Positions 1-5,267 of a stretch of 9,379 nucleotides of DNA are shown piece after piece. Location: the NCBI GenBank assembly GCA_016873355.1, contig VGXK01000056.1:1-9379 (forward strand). Reading direction: 5' to 3'. Origin of the DNA: Phycisphaerae bacterium (GTDB lineage Bacteria > Planctomycetota > Phycisphaerae > Phycisphaerales > SM1A02). Within the stretch, counting starts at the first letter, position 1, and each line of letters begins with the position of its first letter. Under the pieces are notes generated by a model that worked only from the letters and a program-made list of their open reading frames with translations, did not search any database and was not told the DNA's origin. The position numbers and the translations under genes were made by a program.

Positions 1-1
1 C

Positions 2-247
2 ACGCCGTCCGTCGTGCTCTTCGGACCGACCGATCACCGCTGGACCACGCTCGCGTCGAGCGCGCCGCGCGATCGACTGCTCCTCTCGGAGCCCTTCCTT
101 CCCGACGATCGCATGGCCGATCGACTCCCCGGGGTCTGCCGCATTGAACGAATCTCCGTTGGAGACGCGATCGACGCGGCCCGCGTACTCCTGACGCGGC
201 AGTCTGGACCCCGGAGAGGTGTCACGAGCTTCCCCGCAAGCCCATGA
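2..247 (+). CDS. Glycosyltransferase family 9 (heptosyltransferase-type), C-terminal fragment
   Basis: The reading frame is open from the window edge and ends at TGA 245-247, giving the last 81 residues of a protein whose start lies outside. The opening residues read TPSVVLFGPTDHRWTTL. This is the conserved strand, loop and turn of the GT9/ADP-heptose:LPS heptosyltransferase fold (usual form P-V-V-x-L-F-G-P-T-D-P-x-x-W), which lies in the C-terminal nucleotide-sugar-binding Rossmann domain. The tail, with CRIERISVGDAIDAARVLL, fits the usual final 'I-s-v-e-x-V-x-x-a-x-x-x-L' helix of the family. GT9 enzymes add heptose or related sugars to lipopolysaccharide core at the cytoplasmic face of the inner membrane. 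The acceptor cannot be inferred from this piece. It converges with the minus-strand gene ending at 257, nine bases away. Confidence 0.8.
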   Translation, partial: TPSVVLFGPTDHRWTTLASSAPRDRLLLSEPFLPDDRMADRLPGVCRIERISVGDAIDAARVLLTRQSGPRRGVTSFPASP

Positions 248-256
248 CTGGGAGTG

Positions 257-1036
257 CTATCGAAAACTCGACGATCGAGCGCGCATGCACGCTCGGAAGA
301 CTTGCTCAATGGCGCCGGTTTTCTTCTGCTCCGTGTCAAGGATTTGCTCGGCGTCGCTCATCTGCTTGGCGTCGAGCCGCTTGCCCGGAAGCGATCCGCC
401 CATGAGCGAGCGCGACACCGTAAGTCGGAAGGTGTAGAACAGTCCCGCCAGGATCAGGTCGGGAAGGAGCCGGTTCCACATGTCGGCGTCCTTGCCGCGA
501 TCCCGCGCGAGCAATCCGAACTCGGTGAAGAACCAGATGTAATAGGAATCCGGGTCGGATGCGATCGCGTTGCCGGGCCGAGCCGGCGTTCCGAAGGAGA
601 CGGTCGTTCGAAGCTCCCCCGCGCCGAATCGCCGAATGGCCGCCCTGGCGGCGTCGACTTTCTGGTCGAACGCTGGCTGCGGGAAAAGTTCCACGCCTCT
701 GCGGACGATCGCGCTGATGCGCTCGACGAGACCGTCGGGAAGCCCGGGCGCGGCAGGCGCTGCGCGATTGAACCAGCGGGCGCGAAGCCGCGCCTGAAGC
801 GCCTCGGCGGCGCTCCACCACTCGCGTTCGTTGATCGGCGCCCTCCGCGGGGGAATGGCCGCCGCCGCGGCGCGCATGAGATTGGGTTCGGTGTTCCAGT
901 CGAGGTGAAAGAGGAACGCATGCTGCCCCGATCGATCCCCGGCGGCGAGCGCCTCTCGCTCATTGAATACTTGAAGCCACTCCGTGTCCGACTCCGGCCA
1001 GATGCGACTTGGAACTGATGCAATGGACGATGTCAT
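257..1036 (-). CDS. Unrecognised 259-aa protein, last gene of the sigma/kinase operon
   Basis: I do not recognise this family. The open frame extends upstream to 1351, but that part runs across the neighbouring gene. The ATG at 1036 is chosen because GGAGG at 1049-1045 lies 8 nt before it and 19 bases separate it from the previous stop. No signal peptide or clear membrane span is seen. Residues 40-55 (AFLFHLDWNTEPNLMR) and 165-176 (YYIWFFTEFGLL) are rich in aromatic residues and look like core strand or helix. Residues 71-90 are helical with Trp73, Trp74 and Trp88. The C-terminal third is basic and helical, ending RARSSSFR. It is probably soluble and cytoplasmic (inference). Its place behind an ECF sigma factor, a receptor kinase and a 158-aa orphan suggests an effector or partner of that system. 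That it is a real gene is well supported by the RBS, spacing and protein-like composition; its function is unknown. Confidence 0.72.
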   Translation of the reverse strand: MTSSIASVPSRIWPESDTEWLQVFNEREALAAGDRSGQHAFLFHLDWNTEPNLMRAAAAAIPPRRAPINEREWWSAAEALQARLRARWFNRAAPAAPGLPDGLVERISAIVRRGVELFPQPAFDQKVDAARAAIRRFGAGELRTTVSFGTPARPGNAIASDPDSYYIWFFTEFGLLARDRGKDADMWNRLLPDLILAGLFYTFRLTVSRSLMGGSLPGKRLDAKQMSDAEQILDTEQKKTGAIEQVFRACMRARSSSFR

Positions 1037-1044
1037 GATCGCTC

Positions 1045-1049
1045 CCTCC
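1045..1049 (-). promoter_or_regulatory. Shine-Dalgarno of the 259-aa gene
   Basis: GGAGG reads on the minus strand 8 nt before the ATG at 1036. It is one of the clearest ribosome binding sites in the window. It decides the start against the longer open frame that begins at 1351. Confidence 0.7.
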
Positions 1050-1055
1050 ACCGAC

Positions 1056-1532
1056 TCAAGAGACCGTGACCAACTTCCAACGAATCTCGGCGAAGACGAC
1101 GAAATCAAATGGATTGGCCCCCACCGTGGAGAGCTTCCACTCGAGCGTCTGCGATGGCGCACCGGCGTAGGAGACTTCCGCCACCGCCGGCATGATGCAC
1201 GCATGATGACCGCCTCCGGAGGGCGTCCACTCTCCGGGCTGGACGACGGACATTCCGGAGAGGGTGCCGCCGGGAAACGATCCCGCCATCGCCGGCAGCA
1301 GTTGGGCCTGCGCGTAATTGTTGATCTTTCCGGCGAGGGCGTTCGCGTCATACGCGCCCGAGTAGCCGCGGCTGAGCCAATCGCGTTGATCGAGTCCCGC
1401 GTTCGAGAGCGTCTTGTCGAGGTGGGCCTGGGCGGCGGACGCCGCTGCGCTTTCGGTCATGCCGGCGGGCGGCTTGCCGAAGCTCGGATAGAGAATCATG
1501 TCGACGATGTAGATGTCTGCTATGGGTCGCAC
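1056..1532 (-). CDS. Unrecognised 158-aa protein between the kinase and the 259-aa gene
   Basis: I do not recognise this family. It is read from GTG at 1532, the first ordinary start after the kinase stop (TAG 1595-1593), with 60 bases between them. There is no convincing Shine-Dalgarno; ATG at 1499 (residue 12) is an alternative. Visible parts are an Ala-rich helix with TESAAASAAQAHLDKTL (26-42), a segment with DWLSRGYSGAYDANALAGKI (51-70), a Gly/Pro-rich stretch with PGGT (87-90) and PSGGGHHACIMP (104-115), and an alternating hydrophobic C-terminus (129-158) that looks like beta strands. His109, His110 and Cys112 could bind metal, but nothing proves it. The frame upstream of the GTG stays open back to the kinase stop and encodes a hydrophobic stretch with PIGIVGAILFGSPAP, so a non-canonical upstream start is possible. 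It ends 19 bases before the next gene, so co-translation is likely. Confidence 0.68.
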   Translation of the reverse strand: MRPIADIYIVDMILYPSFGKPPAGMTESAAASAAQAHLDKTLSNAGLDQRDWLSRGYSGAYDANALAGKINNYAQAQLLPAMAGSFPGGTLSGMSVVQPGEWTPSGGGHHACIMPAVAEVSYAGAPSQTLEWKLSTVGANPFDFVVFAEIRWKLVTVS

Positions 1533-1592
1533 TCCATGTGGTGCGGGGGATCCGAAGAGAATTGCCCCGACGATGCCGATCGGTGTCCGGGG

Positions 1593-3809
1593 CTAGGGAG
1601 GTGCGCTCCGAGCGCACCGGAATCCAACGTTCATCGCCCACGCGGGCACGATCCGTTCACGGTCGCCGACGGTCTCGAACGGGCGATAGGTGACCTTGCC
1701 CAGATGAGTCTGCATGGGATCGTCAAGCCACGAGGCGCCCTTGATCAGGACCCACCCAAGCTGCCTCTGGAAGGTGGCGGTGTACTCGGCGACATTCGAC
1801 GAGGCGTGGAGAATACCGAGTTCGGTCGCCAGGTCGGGACGGGAGTCGACGGGCTGCGCGAGTTTCGCGTAGATCGAAATGTCCGCCAGCGCTGATTGCT
1901 TGGGGGCGCGGACGTCCTCGAGCGAGGCGTGCGGGTAATCGACTTCCGCGTCGCCCCAGGGAACGAGTCGACCATCGGGCGCACGCATGGCGCACTCCCA
2001 CTCCTCGGCGGTCGGCAATCGCTTGCCGACCCATCGCGCATAGCGCTCCGCCTCCTCCCAGGTGACGCCCGCGACCGGCCACTCGTCCCGCAGCTGATCG
2101 GCGTTCATCATCGTCCACGCCGTCGGCATCGGTTCGCCCGTCGCCTCGAGGTAGCGCCGATAGTCGCCCACGGAGACCTCGCGTCGATCGATGAAGAACG
2201 GATCGAGCACGACGCGGCGCGTCCGCTGCGGGCCCGGGTCGTTCTCTCGCTCCGAGTGCCCGACCTGGCACTCCCCTCCCGCGATGAAGACCATGTCCTC
2301 GTCAGGCTCCGGCGCCGGCGGCGCCGACGACGGAAGCTCGATGCGCCGATGCTCGCCCGGGCGCACGAGCGGAACGGTCGAGTCGACTCGCACGCCGCCT
2401 CGATGGTTCATGACCATGCGGTAGATGCCCGCGGGCACCTGCGCGGAGGTCGGGGTCGCGCCGAGCTCGATCGCCTCGCCGAGCGACGAATTCTCGTCGA
2501 CGGGCCGGAGCTGCACCGTCATGCCCTCCGCGCCGCCCACCACCTCGACCGTGCAGAGGCGCCATCGACCGACGAGCACGGCGGAGACGACGCCGATCGC
2601 CGCCAGCGAAATGGATCCGACGACGACCGCCGCCGCGAGTCCGGAAGGATGACGACGCACCCAGCGCCGGACGCGACGCACGGCGCTCGGCGGGCGCGCG
2701 AGAATCGGATCCCCCGCGAGAAACGCGCGAAGGTCCGCGGCCATGTGCGCCGCCGACTGGTATCGATTCTGCGGCCGCTTCTCGAGCGCCTTGTGGCAGA
2801 TCGTGGAGAGATCCGGAGGCACGAGTCGATTCGCCTTGCGCAGCTCCGGCGGCTCGTGCCGCTGGATCGCCTCGATGAGCTTCGGCTGCGACGGTCCGTC
2901 GAAGGGACGCCGCAGCGAGAGCAGTTCGTACAGCACCACGCCGAGCGAGAAGAGATCGCTTCGCCCGTCGACCCTGCGGTTCTCCTCGGTCTGCTCCGGG
3001 CTCATGTACGGGAGCGTTCCCGCCATGTCGCCGGTGGTGGTGAGGGCCAGGCTTCCTTCGAACTTGGCGATGCCGAAGTCCGTGAGGTGCGGCCGACCAT
3101 TCGAGTCGACGATCACGTTCGAAGGCTTGATGTCGCGATGGAAGACCTCGTGGCGATGGGCGTGATCGAGCGCGTCGGCCACTTCGGCGACGATCCGCGC
3201 CGCCTCGCGGACGGCGTCGGGATCCCGAAGCACGGCGGGAAGCTCGCCCGTCGGCGTCGAGGTGTCGGAATCGGCCGCCGCGCCGCCGCCCGCGCGGAGT
3301 CGCTCGTTCAGCGTCTGCCCCGGCACGTATTCCATCGCGATGTAGTGGCGCCCCTCCGCGACACCGGCGCGATAGATCGGAACGATGCCCGGATGACTCA
3401 GCTTGGCGATCGCGCGGGCTTCGCTGCGCAGCCGCTCCTTCGCCTGCTCCGAATCGATCAGGTGCGGCGCGAGCACCTTGACCGCGGCGAGTCGCCCGAG
3501 CTCGCGGTCCCGCGCCAGGTACACGACGCCCATGCCGCCGCGCCCGAGCTCGCGGACGATCTCGAAGTCGTCGATTCGAGAAGGGGAGACCGCACCGGAC
3601 GCCCCGGATACGCCCGGCGCGACGGCGCCGCTCGCATGCGGCGTTCGAGCGAGCAGGTCGCTCCCGGCCGCATGGTGGGAGAGCAGCGCCGCGATCCGTG
3701 CCCGTGCCGTCGGCGTCGGACAGGCGGAGTCGAGAAAGGCGTCCCGCTCGGAAGGAGGCACTTCGAGCGCTCGGACGAAGACGGCCTTCTCGTCCCATGA
3801 GTCGCCCAT
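1593..3809 (-). CDS. Membrane Ser/Thr protein kinase with PEGA-like and FGE-sulfatase-like C-terminal region
   Basis: The 738-residue receptor kinase has these parts in order. An N-terminal segment (1-80) ending in low complexity. A Hanks-type kinase domain (about 81-367) with GRGGMGVVY (89-97), Lys111, HRDIKPSN (224-231), DFG (244-246) and the SPEQ activation-segment end (270-273); all catalytic residues are present. A basic RRVRRWVRRH stretch, then one membrane span at about 391-413. A PEGA-like beta region (about 418-492). An FGE-sulfatase/SUMF1-like domain (about 505-735) with RLPTAEEWE (597-605) and the typical ending VGFRCAR. The positive-inside rule puts the kinase in the cytoplasm and the sensor outside. 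The FGE copy has no cysteines at the usual GGSW...YC sites (GASWLDDP instead), so it is probably a ligand- or protein-binding module, not a formylglycine oxidase. The start at 3809 has GGAG 7 nt upstream; ATG 3845 (750 aa) lies in a hairpin and is less likely. The gene follows the ECF sigma gene by 105 bases, a common planctomycete pairing. Confidence 0.93.
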   Translation of the reverse strand: MGDSWDEKAVFVRALEVPPSERDAFLDSACPTPTARARIAALLSHHAAGSDLLARTPHASGAVAPGVSGASGAVSPSRIDDFEIVRELGRGGMGVVYLARDRELGRLAAVKVLAPHLIDSEQAKERLRSEARAIAKLSHPGIVPIYRAGVAEGRHYIAMEYVPGQTLNERLRAGGGAAADSDTSTPTGELPAVLRDPDAVREAARIVAEVADALDHAHRHEVFHRDIKPSNVIVDSNGRPHLTDFGIAKFEGSLALTTTGDMAGTLPYMSPEQTEENRRVDGRSDLFSLGVVLYELLSLRRPFDGPSQPKLIEAIQRHEPPELRKANRLVPPDLSTICHKALEKRPQNRYQSAAHMAADLRAFLAGDPILARPPSAVRRVRRWVRRHPSGLAAAVVVGSISLAAIGVVSAVLVGRWRLCTVEVVGGAEGMTVQLRPVDENSSLGEAIELGATPTSAQVPAGIYRMVMNHRGGVRVDSTVPLVRPGEHRRIELPSSAPPAPEPDEDMVFIAGGECQVGHSERENDPGPQRTRRVVLDPFFIDRREVSVGDYRRYLEATGEPMPTAWTMMNADQLRDEWPVAGVTWEEAERYARWVGKRLPTAEEWECAMRAPDGRLVPWGDAEVDYPHASLEDVRAPKQSALADISIYAKLAQPVDSRPDLATELGILHASSNVAEYTATFQRQLGWVLIKGASWLDDPMQTHLGKVTYRPFETVGDRERIVPAWAMNVGFRCARSAPP

Positions 3810-3816
3810 CAGGCCG

Positions 3817-3820
3817 CTCC
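3817..3820 (-). promoter_or_regulatory. Shine-Dalgarno of the kinase gene
   Basis: GGAG lies 7 nt before ATG 3809. The alternative ATG at 3845 has only GAGGG three bases away. CTCC at 3829-3826 could pair with this GGAG across a 5-nt loop and partly hide it. That pairing is weak but fits the structured leader just upstream. Confidence 0.5.
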
Positions 3821-3830
3821 GGGATGGAGA

Positions 3831-3873
3831 ACGGATCGCTCCCATGCACCCTCTGCCGCGGGAAGCGATCCGT
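3831..3873 (-). promoter_or_regulatory. Long hairpin in the leader between the sigma and kinase genes
   Basis: ACGGATCGCT (3831-3840, plus strand) and AGCGATCCGT (3864-3873) are perfect 10-base inverted arms. CCC at 3841-3843 also pairs with GGG at 3860-3862 if base 3863 is bulged, giving a 13-bp stem with a 16-nt loop (3844-3859). In the minus-strand transcript it sits after the sigma stop (3915) and ends 10 nt before the kinase Shine-Dalgarno. No run of U follows, so it is not a standard intrinsic terminator. Possible roles are an RNA processing or stabilising element that sets the sigma-to-kinase ratio, a translational control hairpin, or a DNA operator. The structure is seen directly; its role is inferred. 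Confidence 0.6.
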
Positions 3874-3914
3874 CCTGCGCCGCGATTTCCGAAGATTTCG
3901 CCACGATGATCCGG

Positions 3915-4505
3915 TCAGGCGGTCGGTGGTTCCCCGCCCAGCCGCTCCGCCAGCCATGCCCGGCCGTACTCCCAGTTCGTGCGCACGCCCGCCAGCGTCG
4001 ACTCCATGAGCTCGGCCGTCTCGTCGAGCGTGCGGCCGCAGTAGAAGCGCAGCCGGATCACCTCCGCCGCGTCCGGGTCGACTCCCGCCAGCTCGTCGAG
4101 CGCGCGGCAGAGTTCCTCGAGCTCGTTCGCGGTGACGGGCTCGTCCGGCGCGTCGCGCGGAAGTTCCGCCGTGAGCGGCACGGGGCGGCGATCGCCTCCG
4201 CGCTTGATCGATCCGTTTCGCCGCGCCTCCTCGACGAGCACGTCGTGCATGGCGCGGCCGAGCAGCATGAAGAGATGGCGCCGGTTCTGCGCATCGAGCG
4301 CGCCGCGCTCGAGCAGGCGCTCGACGGCGCTGTTCACGAGCATGGTGGTCTGCATGAGCGTGCTGCGCCGGAAGCCGTGGCGAAGCATGTTCGCGGCGAC
4401 CCGCTTCAGATCGTCGTAGACGATCGCGAACGCCCGCTCGCGCGCCGAGTGGGTTCCCTGTCGCGATTGGCGCAGCAACTCGGTGACCGGCGGGTTGTCG
4501 TGCAT
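3915..4505 (-). CDS. ECF-type RNA polymerase sigma factor (Sig-70_X6-like)
   Basis: This 196-residue protein directs core RNA polymerase to a target set of promoters. Region 2 covers about 20-100. It includes YDDLKRVAANMLR (30-42), LMQTTMLVNSAVERLL (50-65) and RRHLFMLLGRAMHDVLVEEARR (75-96), the pattern of the planctomycete/acidobacterial family described by TIGR02999. Region 4 covers about 130-190, with the helix-turn-helix in VDPDAAEVIRLRFYCGRTLDET followed by NWEYGRAWL (177-185). ATG 4505 is chosen for AGGAGG 5 nt upstream and because it gives the family's usual length. It is the first gene of the minus-strand operon, and the next gene encodes a receptor kinase. No separate anti-sigma gene is visible. 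Control by phosphorylation from the kinase is a reasonable inference for this gene arrangement but is not shown by the sequence. The divergent plsY start is 51 bases away. Confidence 0.92.
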   Translation of the reverse strand: MHDNPPVTELLRQSRQGTHSARERAFAIVYDDLKRVAANMLRHGFRRSTLMQTTMLVNSAVERLLERGALDAQNRRHLFMLLGRAMHDVLVEEARRNGSIKRGGDRRPVPLTAELPRDAPDEPVTANELEELCRALDELAGVDPDAAEVIRLRFYCGRTLDETAELMESTLAGVRTNWEYGRAWLAERLGGEPPTA

Positions 4506-4510
4506 GACGC

Positions 4511-4516
4511 CCTCCT
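4511..4516 (-). promoter_or_regulatory. Shine-Dalgarno of the ECF sigma gene
   Basis: AGGAGG reads on the minus strand 5 nt before ATG 4505. It is a full-strength site. It fixes the start inside a much longer open frame that continues antisense to plsY. Confidence 0.7.
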
Positions 4517-4520
4517 CGCG

Positions 4521-4556
4521 CGCCGCAGCGTACCGTGGCGGCGATACGCTCCGGCG
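4521..4556. promoter_or_regulatory. 12-bp dyad filling the sigma/plsY divergent gap (candidate operator)
   Basis: The left arm CGCCGCAGCGTA (4521-4532) and right arm TACGCTCCGGCG (4545-4556) are inverted copies with one mismatch in twelve, separated by 12 bases. The dyad occupies most of the 51-base gap between the two divergent starts. It touches the plsY ATG and ends 4 bases from the sigma Shine-Dalgarno. This placement suits a site for a dimeric regulator acting on both directions, or a 5' hairpin in the plsY message. No convincing -10/-35 pair is visible around it. Confidence 0.5.
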
Positions 4557-5267
4557 ATGCACTGGTCGGGATGGGCCGCGTGCGCCCTCGTCGCCTACCT
4601 GCTCGGATCGATTCCGTTCGGCGTGCTGCTCGGGCAATGGCGCGGCGTCGACGTGCGCGAGCACGGAAGCCGCAACATCGGCGCGACGAACGTCGGTCGC
4701 GTGCTCGGCCGACGATGGGGCTACCTCTGCTTCCTGCTCGACGCCGCGAAGGGCGCGGTTCCGGTGGCGGCGGCGGGCGAGCTCGGCGGAACGCTCGGCC
4801 GCAGCGCCGACGAACTCGGTTCGTCCGCGCTGCTCGCGTGGCTCGCGGTGCCGGCGGCGGCGCTCGCGGGGCACATGGCGAGTCCCTTCCTCGGTTTCAA
4901 GGGAGGCAAGGGCGTGGCGACGGGCTTCGGCGCGCTCGTCGGATTCTGGCCGCTGCTTGCGTTCCCCGCCCTTGCGGCGATCGGCGTCTGGATCGTGGTG
5001 CTCGCGGTCGGCCGCATCGTGTCGCTTGCAAGCATCGTCGCGGCGCTCTCGCTGCCGATCGGCGTGCTCGTGGCGGGCGGCGTGTCGAGCGAGTCGTGGC
5101 CGCTCGTCGCGGCCGCGAGCGTGCTCGCGCTGCTCGTCGTGATCCGGCATCGATCGAACCTTTCGAGGTTGCTTCGCGGCCAGGAGCCGCGGATCGGCGC
5201 GGCGACGCGACGCGCGGCGACGCCTCCCGACGCCTTCGGTCACAATGACGACGATGGCCGAACCTGA
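4557..5267 (+). CDS. plsY: Glycerol-3-phosphate acyltransferase PlsY
   Basis: PlsY moves an acyl group from acyl-phosphate to the sn-1 position of glycerol-3-phosphate, the first membrane step of phospholipid synthesis. All three family motifs are present: GSIPFG (17-22) with HGSRNIGATNVGR (36-48), FKGGKGVATGFG (114-125) and HRSNLSRLLRGQE (198-210). About five to seven hydrophobic helices span 5-198, as expected of this polytopic inner-membrane enzyme. The length of 236 aa is slightly over the usual 190-220, and the excess is a polar tail after 211. The ATG at 4557 starts directly on the family N-terminus, with no strong Shine-Dalgarno and a dyad ending at the preceding base. Its 3' end overlaps purB by 23 bases, so the two are probably co-transcribed. 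Confidence 0.95.
   Translation: MHWSGWAACALVAYLLGSIPFGVLLGQWRGVDVREHGSRNIGATNVGRVLGRRWGYLCFLLDAAKGAVPVAAAGELGGTLGRSADELGSSALLAWLAVPAAALAGHMASPFLGFKGGKGVATGFGALVGFWPLLAFPALAAIGVWIVVLAVGRIVSLASIVAALSLPIGVLVAGGVSSESWPLVAAASVLALLVVIRHRSNLSRLLRGQEPRIGAATRRAATPPDAFGHNDDDGRT

Noticed and set aside
263..279. Hairpin CTCGA-CGA-TCGAG followed by TTTT on the minus strand, a possible terminator for the 259-aa gene
   Set aside because: The stem is only 5 bp with a 3-nt loop, the T-run is four bases, and it lies inside the last codons of the gene. Too weak to call.
387..398. Twelve-base match (GGAAGCGATCCG) between the 259-aa gene and the kinase leader hairpin arm
   Set aside because: It lies in coding sequence, and no second inverted arm is present beside it. 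Probably a chance repeat of common GC-rich words.
254..1895. Plus-strand open frames opposite the two orphan genes (254-1018 and 984-1895)
   Set aside because: The minus-strand genes have an RBS, operon spacing and balanced composition. The plus-strand translations are Arg/Gly-rich and cross gene borders.
1896..3800. 634-codon open frame on the plus strand opposite the kinase gene, and similar long frames at 2302-3957
   Set aside because: They mirror the codon bias of the GC-rich kinase gene. The translations are Arg/Ala/His-rich with no domain, and the kinase frame explains the region fully.
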